Positions 1 to 8,400 of a DNA stretch of 25,482 nt are shown here, in pieces. Source of the stretch: Nitrospinaceae bacterium (GTDB lineage: Bacteria; Nitrospinota; Nitrospinia; Nitrospinales; VA-1); assembly GCA_029261675.1 (NCBI GenBank), contig JAJDBA010000344.1, positions 1-25,482 on the forward strand. Direction: 5' to 3'. Position 1 is the stretch's first letter. Each line of letters opens with the position of its first letter. The notes beneath the pieces are model-generated. The model saw only the letters and a program-made list of their open reading frames with translations. It did not search any database and had not been told where the DNA came from. The position numbers were made by a program, and so were the translations under genes.

Positions 1-1870
1 AACCAAACCCATTGGCACTGACAACCATATACTCTTCTCCATCATCGAAACCTAGAGACTTTTGACTGGATTTTTGTTCCTTCTCTTCAGGAGTTGCTGG
101 TAAACGGATCATGCCGATTACTTTTTCGCCATCTGAAAATTTGAAAAGGCTTTGTATAGGTTCGCCAAACCCACTCCTTGTATAAGGAAGGTTATATGTT
201 TTGCCAACATAAGCAACACCGCGTGAGGTGAAGATGCCGAGGAGATTTTTTGTGTTGCATTGAGTGATCTCTAATAGCTGATCGTTTTCTTTGAATTTTA
301 GGGTCGATGGATCGTTAAGCGTTTTAAGTTTGCGGATCCACCCATTTTGACTGAGAACAATATGAACGTCTTCATGTTCAATGAAGTCTTCGGCATTGAA
401 TTCGACACTGTTACTGGAACCAAACCGGGTCTTTCTTTTGTCACCGTATTTTTTATCGATTTCCTCAAGCTCTTTTCGTATTTCGTCTGAAATCTTTTTC
501 GGCGATTTGAGGATGGATTCGATTCTCTTTTTTTCCTTTTGTTTTTCTAGCTGTTCTTCTAGAATTTTATCCATCTCCAAGGCTACCAAACGATAGAGCG
601 GAAACTCTAGGATGGCGCTGGTTTGTTCGTCATCGAGTTTGAAATGGTTTTGGATTTTCTCGTGTGCCTCTTTTCTCGATTTGGAAGAGCGAATTAGCTG
701 TAACGCCTTATCGAGATCAGCAAAAATTACGGCAAACGCAGTAAGAATATGCAGTCGCTTTTCGAGAAGAGCGAGCTCATACTCGAGACGACGTATGACA
801 ACCAGCTTGCGAAATTTCAGAAATTCCTGACAAATATCGATCAATGATAATCGTGCAGGTTCCCCATTTGGCTTGAGACAGGTGAAATTGATTTGAAAGT
901 TGGACTCCAGATCCGTGTGCTTGAAAAGATAGCTCATTAGCTTGTCTGGATCGGCGGTATTTTTTATTTCTAGAACCACTCGAACCTTTTCATCACTTTC
1001 ATCGCGGATGTCGGTAAGGGGTGCTAGTTTTTTGGCGATAATTATCTCGGCAATTTTTTCAATCAGCCGTGCTTTGTTGATAGCGTATGGAATGGATGTG
1101 ATTATAATCTGTTTCTTGCCACGGGAAAGGTCTTCAATTTTCCATTCGCCACGAATCTTTACTGCGCCTGAACCTGTCTCATAAGCTTTTCGTAATTCGG
1201 CCTTACTATTTAGGATGATCCCTTGCGTGGGGAAGTCCGGTCCCTTGATATGTTTCATCAACGAAGCGACCGTTTGTTCCGGTTCATCTACCAGAGAGAT
1301 CAGAGCAGAAAAAACTTCATGTAAATTATGACTGGGGAAAGAACATGCCATTCCCACTGCTATTCCTGAGGAACCATTGATTAATAAGTTTGGTATTCGT
1401 GAAGGCAACACCACAGGTTCTTTAAGAGTGTTGTCGTAGTTGGGGCGAAAGTCTACTGTGTCTTTTTTAATATCGCTTAGTAAAAAGGCGGTGATGGCGG
1501 TCAATCGGCCTTCTGTATAACGGTAAGCGGCAGGCGAATCGCCATCCATGGAACCAAAATTTCCTTTTCCGTCCACGAGGGGGTACCGCATGGAAAAGTC
1601 TTGCGCCATTCTGACCATGGATTCGTAGGTGGAAGAGTCTCCATGTGGATGGTATTTACCCAGGACCTCACCAATAATTTTTGCTGATTTTACATGTTTG
1701 CTCGCCGCGTTCATCCCCATACTTTCCATTGCAAATAAAATACGGCGATGGATGGGTTTGAGCCCATCTCGAACATCGGGTAGCGAGCGCGAAACGATTG
1801 TGGAGAGAGCATAGGTAAGAAATCTTTTTTCGAGCTCTTCTTGTAGATCAGATGTTTTTTCTGGTCTCAT
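1..1870 (-). CDS. parC: DNA topoisomerase IV subunit A (ParC-like), C-terminus cut by the left window edge
   Basis: This is the breakage-reunion subunit of a type IIA topoisomerase, which with ParE decatenates and relaxes DNA. The frame reads from an ATG at 1870 to base 1 without a stop, giving about 623 residues; the remainder lies outside. The N-terminus carries the family core: SLPDVRDGLKPIHRR, then KYHPHGD, then GNFGSMDGD. Tyr118 in the RYTEGRL motif is the expected catalytic tyrosine that links to DNA. The visible start of the C-terminal domain reads VLSQNGWIRK and is followed by a GEP segment, more like ParC than GyrA; no GyrA box is seen in the visible part. An AAAGGA ribosome site sits just before the ATG. 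The ParC/GyrA choice is an inference because the C-terminal domain is incomplete. The gene is divergent from mrp. Confidence 0.9.
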   Translation of the reverse strand, partial: MRPEKTSDLQEELEKRFLTYALSTIVSRSLPDVRDGLKPIHRRILFAMESMGMNAASKHVKSAKIIGEVLGKYHPHGDSSTYESMVRMAQDFSMRYPLVDGKGNFGSMDGDSPAAYRYTEGRLTAITAFLLSDIKKDTVDFRPNYDNTLKEPVVLPSRIPNLLINGSSGIAVGMACSFPSHNLHEVFSALISLVDEPEQTVASLMKHIKGPDFPTQGIILNSKAELRKAYETGSGAVKIRGEWKIEDLSRGKKQIIITSIPYAINKARLIEKIAEIIIAKKLAPLTDIRDESDEKVRVVLEIKNTADPDKLMSYLFKHTDLESNFQINFTCLKPNGEPARLSLIDICQEFLKFRKLVVIRRLEYELALLEKRLHILTAFAVIFADLDKALQLIRSSKSRKEAHEKIQNHFKLDDEQTSAILEFPLYRLVALEMDKILEEQLEKQKEKKRIESILKSPKKISDEIRKELEEIDKKYGDKRKTRFGSSNSVEFNAEDFIEHEDVHIVLSQNGWIRKLKTLNDPSTLKFKENDQLLEITQCNTKNLLGIFTSRGVAYVGKTYNLPYTRSGFGEPIQSLFKFSDGEKVIGMIRLPATPEEKEQKSSQKSLGFDDGEEYMVVSANGFG

Positions 1871-1925
1871 TTTTCCTTTAAATTAAAGATAATTTGGTTG
1901 AAAAGTGAAAAGGTGATTTAAAAAC

Positions 1926-1954
1926 TTGACGTTTCAAGGTGACGATCTTATTAG
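1926..1954 (+). promoter_or_regulatory. candidate sigma-70 promoter upstream of mrp
   Basis: TTGACG (1926-1931) and TATTAG (1949-1954) are separated by exactly 17 bp, matching the -35 box at five of six positions and the -10 box at four of six. Initiation near 1961 would leave a leader of about 300 nt before mrp, long enough to contain the small frame at 1978-2124. This is found by eye only. Confidence 0.35.
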
Positions 1955-1977
1955 GTTCCTAGCAACAGAAGGAGTAT

Positions 1978-2124
1978 TTGACCTTTCCGAGCTTAAATCG
2001 GAATAACGCTAAATTAATCAATAAGTTAATTCTAAATAACATTTTTAAATCATTTTGTCTTGGTTTTCAGGATTACAATATATTGTGTGCTAAAGTCAAA
2101 TATATACAATATGAAGTATCGTAA
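1978..2124 (+). CDS. possible 48-aa small ORF or leader peptide
   Basis: A TTG at 1978 opens a 48-codon frame ending in TAA at 2122-2124. An AAGGAG motif lies at 1969-1974, a strong Shine-Dalgarno sequence but only 3 nt from the start codon, which is tight. The peptide begins MTFPSLNRNN, is rich in Asn, Lys, Ile and Leu, and shows no signal peptide or recognised family. The frame lies downstream of the candidate promoter at 1926-1954 and upstream of mrp. An open stretch of this length in AT-rich DNA is uncommon but not rare, so it may be chance. Confidence 0.2.
   Translation: MTFPSLNRNNAKLINKLILNNIFKSFCLGFQDYNILCAKVKYIQYEVS
2074..2112. repeat. paired TACAATAT repeats with an embedded palindrome
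   Basis: TACAATAT occurs at 2074-2081 and again at 2105-2112, a period of 31 bp, close to three helical turns. The first copy is part of the perfect 12-bp palindrome ACAATATATTGT (2075-2086). The spacing would place two bound proteins on the same DNA face, so an operator for mrp or parC is possible. The AT-rich context makes chance occurrence plausible. Confidence 0.25.
2083..2110 (+). promoter_or_regulatory. second candidate promoter for mrp
   Basis: TTGTGT (2083-2088) and TACAAT (2105-2110) are separated by 16 bp. It lies closer to mrp than the 1926 candidate and would give a leader of about 150 nt. Both boxes overlap the TACAATAT repeats, as expected of an operator-promoter overlap. It is a weaker match than the upstream candidate. 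Confidence 0.25.
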
Positions 2125-2265
2125 AGCAAGCAAAATCAATGCTTAACTGTTTTTGCTATTTTAAGGGAAACCTGCAAGAAGAGCTTTGAAATCCTTTTGA
2201 TTGTAGTTCCATCTTAGAAGAGGTGGACTTAATTTTAGGGATTTCTATTATTTTGAGGAGTAATT

Positions 2266-3360
2266 ATGTCAGACACCAAGTTACAAGAAAAAATCATTGA
2301 TGCACTTAAAACGGTTCAAGATCCTGACCTTCATAAAGATATTGTCAGTCTTGGATTTGTTAAAAATATGCAGCTCGATGGCGGTAAGGTGAAATTTGAT
2401 GTTGAACTGACAACACCAGCCTGTCCGGTTAAAGAACAATTGAAGACAGAATGCGAAACCAAGGTTCAGGCCATAGATGGGGTGGATAGCGTTGATGTCA
2501 ATATGACAGCAGTGGTTCGCTCTACCCAGCACAGTCAACCTGTTCTTCCTGGAGTTAAAAATATCATTGCTGTAGCAAGTGGTAAGGGTGGGGTGGGGAA
2601 ATCTACCGTAAGCACCAACTTAGCCATTGCTCTGTCTATGACTGGTGCAAAGGTGGGTTTGATGGATGCGGATATTTATGGTCCCAGTATTCCGCAGATG
2701 ATGGGCATTCCCATCAGTTCTCCAAAAGTGGGTGAAGAGAACAAATTTTTCCCGCATGAAAAATATGGATTGAAAGTGGTCTCCGCAGCTTTTCTAACCA
2801 AGCAAGGCCAGCCGCTGATGCTTCGCGGACCTATGCTGGGTGGTATCATTCAGCAATTCTTGCAGAATGTTGAATGGGGAGAGCTCGATTATTTAGTTAT
2901 CGATTTGCCTCCAGGAACAGGCGATGTGCAATTGACTCTGACACAGAAAGCACCGCTTTCGGGTGCAGTGGTCGTGACCACGCCACAGGAAGTCAGCCTG
3001 ATTGATGCTGATAAAGGTGTAAAAATGTTCCAACAGGTCAAGGTGCCCTTGCTGGGTATTGTCGAGAATATGAGTTATTTCATTTGCGATGGATGTGATA
3101 AGAAGCACACCATTTTTAAAGAAGGCGGTGGGCAAACTCTCGCTGATACTTTTAAAATTCCGCTTCTCGGTCAAATTCCAATAATCCCTGCCGTGGTTGA
3201 AGGTGGAGATACAGGGGTGCCAATCGTTATGGGCGACGCAGAATCACCCGCAAGTAAGGCTTATAAAAATCTAGCAGGGCAGGTGGCGGCACAGTTAAGT
3301 ATCAACCAGTCAAAAGATGATACGGTGGATGCCTCATTTGAATTAGCTTGGAAAAGCTGA
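2266..3360 (+). CDS. mrp: Mrp/ApbC-family Fe-S cluster carrier ATPase with N-terminal DUF59
   Basis: A 364-aa P-loop ATPase of the Mrp/NBP35 family that binds and transfers Fe-S clusters to client proteins in the cytoplasm. The N-terminal MIP18/DUF59 domain (about residues 1-80) contains the conserved PACP cysteine near residue 53. The deviant Walker A motif GKGGVGKS spans residues 106-113, followed by the MDADIYGPS switch region and DLPPGTGD. The CxxC pair expected to hold a bridging cluster is Cys274 and Cys277 (CDGC). Length and domain order are typical of bacterial Mrp. A GAGGAG ribosome site precedes the ATG. The DUF971 gene 99 bp downstream on the same strand is a likely functional partner. 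Confidence 0.95.
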   Translation: MSDTKLQEKIIDALKTVQDPDLHKDIVSLGFVKNMQLDGGKVKFDVELTTPACPVKEQLKTECETKVQAIDGVDSVDVNMTAVVRSTQHSQPVLPGVKNIIAVASGKGGVGKSTVSTNLAIALSMTGAKVGLMDADIYGPSIPQMMGIPISSPKVGEENKFFPHEKYGLKVVSAAFLTKQGQPLMLRGPMLGGIIQQFLQNVEWGELDYLVIDLPPGTGDVQLTLTQKAPLSGAVVVTTPQEVSLIDADKGVKMFQQVKVPLLGIVENMSYFICDGCDKKHTIFKEGGGQTLADTFKIPLLGQIPIIPAVVEGGDTGVPIVMGDAESPASKAYKNLAGQVAAQLSINQSKDDTVDASFELAWKS

Positions 3361-3459
3361 TTCGGCAAGCCTCGATTGCAATTGACTCCATCAGCTCTGG
3401 ATATTTAAAGAGGGGATGGGTTGATTTACACTTATAAAATGGAAAGTGAATAAACGGTT

Positions 3460-3780
3460 ATGACAGCACCCGCCCCAAAAAGTATCAAACAGGTCAATGA
3501 AACCACTCTTGGAATTTCCTGGAGTGATGGACATGAATCGGAATATCCGGTAAAAAAAATACGGGAAAATTGCCCGTGTGCGAATTGTATTGATGAGTGG
3601 AGCGGAAAAAAATTAATTGAACCGGGTTCAATTCCTGAATCCATTCGTCCGAACAATTTGAAAGCGGTGGGGCTTTACGCTATCCAGTTCTTCTGGAGTG
3701 ATGGTCATGATACTGGACTCTACACCCATGAATTGCTCAGGCAGCTTTGCCAATGTTCTGTTTGTTTGAGTAAAAGTTGA
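3460..3780 (+). CDS. DUF971 (GBBH-like N-terminal domain) small cysteine-rich protein
   Basis: A 106-aa protein covering a complete DUF971 domain, the module also found at the N-terminus of gamma-butyrobetaine hydroxylases and the C-terminus of plant HCF101. It opens with the typical SWSDGHESEYP strand and has an internal echo, FWSDGHDTGLY. Two similar cysteine clusters are visible: CPCANC (about 38-43) and CQCSVC close to the C-terminus, able to bind Zn or an Fe-S cluster. No hydroxylase catalytic domain follows. It sits directly after mrp, so a role in Fe-S cluster handling is the best inference; the exact function is not known. The ribosome site is weak, so co-translation from the mrp message is possible. 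Confidence 0.85.
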   Translation: MTAPAPKSIKQVNETTLGISWSDGHESEYPVKKIRENCPCANCIDEWSGKKLIEPGSIPESIRPNNLKAVGLYAIQFFWSDGHDTGLYTHELLRQLCQCSVCLSKS

Positions 3781-4113
3781 AGGCGTATCTACGTTGATAT
3801 TTGTGACATAACTGCGATGTAAGCGAAACTTAATTGCAATAGAGGAATGTCATTATAAAAATGAATGGATGTCCCTCTGCCGATACCTCCCCCTCTCTTT
3901 TTCTCTAGCGGTGGAGGGGTTTCCTTCCTCAAAAATTTAAAGTACGAGTACTAGCCCCCATACAGGTTAAGTGCTCCAACCCGAACGGGAGCGGTGGTCA
4001 GGCCGCTCCCGTTTATTTTTATGGCTCTCCTTCATGAGCCAATAAATCGATACTTGATGAACCTAAGTAGCCGATTTCACCCATTACAATAGTTCAATCC
4101 TTTTATCGTTTTG
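3781..4113. other. 333-bp convergent intergenic region with strong terminator
   Basis: The region lies between the DUF971 stop and the convergent FkbM gene. It contains a C-rich/G-rich segment around 3886-3920 (CCCCTC facing GAGGGG) that could fold into a hairpin, then the terminator at 3984-4020, then a weak 5-bp hairpin (4023-4040, GGCTC/GAGCC). The terminator lies about 200 nt beyond the DUF971 stop, leaving room for a long 3' UTR or a separate small RNA. No coding frame is supported. Confidence 0.5.
3984..4020 (+). terminator. rho-independent terminator
   Basis: A perfect 11-bp GC-rich stem (AACGGGAGCGG, 3984-3994, pairing with CCGCTCCCGTT, 4003-4013) surrounds an 8-nt loop. It is followed by TATTTTT on the plus strand. 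It should end transcripts from mrp-DUF971 or from a small RNA in the preceding 200 nt. There is no T tract in the other orientation, so it is one-directional. Confidence 0.85.
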
Positions 4114-5040
4114 TTATCTGGGTATAGCAAGAATATCGCCATGAAAATTTTTGGTTATGTCTACTTGCGGATAATAATCCAGCCCCTTGGTGTTATTTAA
4201 AAGGGAATAATTTAAACCCTCAAAAAACTCTTTCAGAGTTTTCTTTGCCGAATCTCTTTCATGATCTAAAAAATATCGGTCTTCTAATTCAAATAAGATT
4301 GTCGGCCTGAATTTTTCAATGGTCTTTTCCGCTGATTGCAACACTTCAAGCTCCGTCCCCTGTGTGTCAATCTTGATCAAAAGAATCGGATCGCTACTGT
4401 CGGCAAAGGTATCATCGATGCTAATTATGGGAACCGTGATTTCATCATGCTTTTTGATGTCGGAATTGAATTTCAAGCTCGACCGGCCCATATTCTCCGC
4501 ATTTTTTTGCGCATAAAACTTTAGTGATTTTTCTGTAGAGTTTGAGACGGCAGAGTTAACAGGTTCGATATTTTTAAAATTATTCAGTTGTATATTATTT
4601 TTTAGCCGAGCAAAAATTTCAGGATGAGGTTCGTAGCAATGAAATTTGACTTGGGGGTGCTTGGCTGCTAAGGGGAGAGTGCTAGCGCCTATATTTGCTC
4701 CGACATCTATCATCGCCCCATTTGATCCATCTAAATAGAGGCTCATAATTTTTGCGAGATGTTCTTCCCATACTTTATCCAGGCAGATTGTGGTCTCAAT
4801 CAAATTTCCGGGCTTACAGTGCATCAAATAGTCTTTGCCTTGGAATGACCCTAAAACAACACCCTCTTCAAAGTTGAGTGCATCGATATTGTATGCGAGT
4901 GCTTTTTCTTTGAACAGTTTTAAAAAGTAGTCCTTTTTTCTAAATAGAGGATGCGTGTTATGGAAAAAGGGATACATCTTTCTTTGCAATAGTAGCTGTA
5001 GCTTTTTCAACTTATCTACACGTTTTCTAAATTTACTCAT
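4114..5040 (-). CDS. FkbM-family SAM-dependent methyltransferase
   Basis: A 308-aa class I methyltransferase. The first about 95 residues are a basic, helical N-terminal extension. The Rossmann core follows: AMIDVGANIGAS (SAM-binding loop around residues 109-120), then HCYEPHP with Glu137 at the end of strand 2. Further on is LLIKIDTQGTELEVL, the FkbM signature, then ILFELEDRYF. FkbM enzymes generally O-methylate sugars or other small molecules; the substrate cannot be read from the sequence. Its ATG overlaps the stop of the upstream thioesterase in an ATGA junction, indicating translational coupling. No glycan or lipid biosynthesis cluster is nearby to suggest a substrate. Confidence 0.85.
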   Translation of the reverse strand: MSKFRKRVDKLKKLQLLLQRKMYPFFHNTHPLFRKKDYFLKLFKEKALAYNIDALNFEEGVVLGSFQGKDYLMHCKPGNLIETTICLDKVWEEHLAKIMSLYLDGSNGAMIDVGANIGASTLPLAAKHPQVKFHCYEPHPEIFARLKNNIQLNNFKNIEPVNSAVSNSTEKSLKFYAQKNAENMGRSSLKFNSDIKKHDEITVPIISIDDTFADSSDPILLIKIDTQGTELEVLQSAEKTIEKFRPTILFELEDRYFLDHERDSAKKTLKEFFEGLNYSLLNNTKGLDYYPQVDITKNFHGDILAIPR

Positions 5041-5432
5041 TTCTCAATCTTTCTTGATTTTCCATCTTGATCGATTGCGACATAGGTGAAAACAGCCTCG
5101 GTCACACAATAACGCTCGGCGGCTTTTTCGTGAAGCACGGGTTTAACCCAAATCTCCAGTTTTAAAACTATTGAAGAATTACCGATTTTGGTGCACTTAC
5201 CATAACAGCAAACCACATGTCCTACGTTGACGGGTTTGTAAAAAGTTATGCCATCCACTTTAACGGTGACGACTCGACCTTTGGCGATTTCTTTAGCCAA
5301 AATACCTCCACCAATATCCATCTGCGACATGATCCAGCCGCCGAAGATGTCTCCATTGGCATTGGTGTCCGCTGGCATAGCTAAAGTTCGTAATAAGAGA
5401 TCGCCCTCTGGGTCTCTTTGTTCATCTGTCAT
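5037..5432 (-). CDS. yciA: YciA-like acyl-CoA thioesterase (hotdog fold)
   Basis: A 131-aa single-hotdog acyl-CoA thioesterase that hydrolyses acyl-CoA to free acid and CoA. The segment LLRTLAMPADTNANGDIFGG (about residues 12-31) is nearly identical to what I recall of E. coli YciA and includes the active-site Asp of GDIFGGW. It is followed by SQMDIGGGILAKEIAKGRVV, VTVKVDGITFYKPV and a C-terminal EAVFTYVAID. Length matches the family. The start has an AGGAG ribosome site 6-7 nt upstream. Its TGA overlaps the FkbM start (ATGA), so both are made from one message. A TATAAT box lies about 29 nt upstream of the ATG. Confidence 0.92.
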   Translation of the reverse strand: MTDEQRDPEGDLLLRTLAMPADTNANGDIFGGWIMSQMDIGGGILAKEIAKGRVVTVKVDGITFYKPVNVGHVVCCYGKCTKIGNSSIVLKLEIWVKPVLHEKAAERYCVTEAVFTYVAIDQDGKSRKIEK

Positions 5433-5460
5433 GAGTGTCTCCTAAATTTCTAAAAAAGAA

Positions 5461-5466
5461 ATTATA
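5461..5466 (-). promoter_or_regulatory. consensus -10 box upstream of yciA-fkbM
   Basis: A perfect TATAAT on the minus strand lies 29 nt before the thioesterase ATG. No good -35 hexamer sits at 16-18 bp (closest AAAATT). It overlaps a 7-bp inverted repeat (AATTTCT, 5445-5451, with AGAAATT, 5457-5463) that could be an operator or a short leader hairpin. Confidence 0.35.
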
Positions 5467-5493
5467 CCTCAATTAGAATTTTGAATTTTTATT

Positions 5494-8400
5494 TTAGTTT
5501 GTAGAGTCGGCGGGTTGGGGTTTTGTGCTTTCACCCAGTAGCTTTTCTTTCAAGGATTGAACCAGTGAGTAGAAAGAGGGTGCCATAAGTGTGCCTATTA
5601 TTGCCGATGCGAGCATTCCCCCCAGAATAATAATTCCTAAAGACTTTCGGCTATTTGCGCCGGCTCCCGTGGCAACGACCAAGGGAAGAACGCCAAGAAT
5701 AAAAGATATTGCTGTCATCATCACGGCGCGAAAGCGTAGTCGTGCGGCCTTGATTGCGGCGTCAATAATGCTTAATCCTTCTTCTCTCTTAGCTTTGGCA
5801 AACTCTACAATCAAAATCGCATTTTTCGAGGCCATACCGACCAGCATGATCAGTCCGATCTGTGCATAGATATCTAGAATGTGCCCTGAGTATTTTGTTG
5901 TCATCAAGGCGCCAGCCAACGCAATGGGTATGGTTAAGATAACTGCCCATGGGATTGTCCAACTTTCATATTGAGCGACGAGAAATAGATATACAAAGGT
6001 GAGTGCCAGAATAAAAATAATAGCGCCCTGTGATCCTGCTTTAATTTCCTGGTAAGACATGCCCGACCATTCGAAGCTCATTCCATTAGGTAGTACGCGC
6101 TCCGCTAATTTTTCTACAGCGGCGATTGCTTGTCCCGTACTGTATTCAGGTGCGGGGGTCCCATTTACTTTTGCGGATCGATAGACGTTATATCGAGTTA
6201 AAGATTCTGCCCCTAAAATGGAAGATGTTTTAGTAAGTGTACGTAATGGAACCATGGTTCCGTCTGAACTTTTTACATAGATGCGACCAATATCATCAGG
6301 GTCGTTTCGGTATTCTTTTTCGGCTTGCAGGATAACCCGATATACACGCCCGAATTTATTGAAGTCGTTTACATAGAGAGAACCCAATTGTGTTTGCAGA
6401 GAAGAGAAAATTTCACTCACGGGAATTCCTAACGCTTTTGCTTGTAGCCTGTCAATTTCTAAAGCGACTTGGGGTACCTCTGCACTAAAAGTGCTGTAAA
6501 CATTTTGCAATTCTTTGGTTTGGTTGGCTTCAAATATAAAGCCGCGCATTGCGGAAGATAACTCTTTCGGTTCACCCCCTCTCATGTCTTGAAGCTGTAA
6601 CTCAAATCCGCTGGAGTTTCCCAGGCTGCGAATAGGGGGTGGGGTAAATGCGATGGCTCTGGCGCTTGGAACCTGACTCATCATTCCCCATATTCGCCCT
6701 ACTAGAGCGTCGCTGGAAAGTTCGGGAGTGGTCCGTTCTTCCCAAGGTTTTAAAACATTTATAATTGTTGCGGAGTTGGGTTTAACGCCACTTATTAAAC
6801 CATTTCCAATTAAAGTTATTATATTTTCTACTCCCGGAAGCTCTTTCATCATTTTTTCAACCTGTCGGGCTACACTATCGGTACGATTTAATGAAGCGCC
6901 ATCAGGAAGTTGCAGATCAATAAATATTACCCCCTGATCTTCTTGAGGAATAAATCCCGTAGGAGAACTTTTGAAAACCCAATAGCCGCCTGCACCGATG
7001 AGGAGGATGAGGAGTACCGTAACCGTAAACATTTTTACCATGTGTTCCACAAAAAATAGATAGGTTTTGGACACCAGATTAAACACAGCCTCGAACCAAC
7101 GTAGAGCGAACCAGGGAGCCCCATCACTTTTTCTCAAAAATATGGAGCAAAGCGCAGGGCTGAGTGTTAATGCATTGATCGACGATAAAGTAACGGCAAT
7201 GGAAAGGGTAACGGCGAACTGTCGATAAAGCTGTCCAGAAATACCAGCCATGAAAGCCACAGGAACAAACACGGCCAGTAAAACCAGCGTGGTCGCTATG
7301 ATGGGACCAAAAACTTCTGTCATGGCCTGCTTAGTGGCTTCTTTAGAAGATAATCCTTCGTCTATATGTCGTTGAGCATTTTCTACGACCACAATGGCAT
7401 CATCCACAACAATGCCTATGGCCAGTACTAATGCGAAAAGAGACAAGGTATTGATGGAATATCCCATGGCCATCAAGATTGCAAAAGTTCCTATTAAAGA
7501 TACAGGGATAGCAATAGCCGGTATCAATGTCGCACGCCAGTCTTGAATAAAAATATAGACCACCATAATTACGAGGCCTAAGGCAATGAAAAGCGTTTCA
7601 ATGAGTTCTTTTAAAGAGTTGTTTATAAAACGGGTGGAATCGTAGGGCACTCCATATTTAACGTCATCTGGAAACTGTTGTGACAAAAGCGCCATGGTTT
7701 CATTAATTTTTTTAGTTACCTCTAAAGCATTTGCATCGGGGAGTTGGTAAATTGCAAAGTTGACGGTAGGAGATCCGTTCAACCGTGAAAAAGTTTCAAA
7801 CGTTTGCGAACTGAGTTCTATGCGCGCGATATCTCGCATTCTGACTACAGATCCGTCTGGATTGGCTAAGATAATAATGTCTTCGAATTCGGAAGCATCA
7901 CTGAGACGGCCTTTTGCTTGAATCGTGTACTGAAATTGTTGGTCGGGTAGGGTAGGAGCCTGGCCAACTTTTCCAGCTGCGGCTTGAAGGTTTTGATCGC
8001 GAATCGCCTGAGCTACTTCGTTGGTAGTGATGCCAAGATTCACCATTCGATCCGGATCCAACCAAATTCGCATCGAATAGTTAAGTGCGCCAAATATGAC
8101 AACACTACTCACTCCCGGAACCCTGGATAAAACATCTTTAATATTGATAGTTATAAAATTACTTAAAAATAGTTGATCGTAGGTTCCGTTGGGTGAAGAG
8201 AAAGAAATGATCTGCAAAAATTCAGGAGAAAGTTTCTTTACGGATACCCCTGACCGTGTCACTTCTTCAGGTAGTTGAGGGGTTGCTAATGAGATACGAT
8301 TCTGAACATTTACTGCAGCCATGTCAGGATCGGTGCCAATTTCAAAAGTAATGTCCAGCGTATAAGTTCCACTGTCAGTACTTTTTGAGGACATGTAGAT

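Larger units (their letters stand above)
1871..2265. other. 395-bp divergent intergenic region between parC and mrp
   Basis: This AT-rich stretch separates two divergent genes. It holds two candidate plus-strand promoters (1926-1954 and 2083-2110), a possible 48-codon small frame (1978-2124), a 6-bp hairpin (1985-2003), a 12-bp perfect palindrome ACAATATATTGT (2075-2086) and a repeated TACAATAT. No tRNA or recognised riboswitch was identified. The minus-strand promoter for parC must also lie here, but no convincing hexamer pair stood out. Confidence 0.6.

Noticed and set aside
1985..2003. TTCCGA/TCGGAA hairpin as a terminator
   Set aside because: Six-bp stem with no T tract on either strand.
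4023..4040. GGCTC/GAGCC hairpin as a minus-strand terminator for the FkbM transcript
   Set aside because: Five-bp stem followed by ATAAAAAT rather than a U tract on the minus strand.
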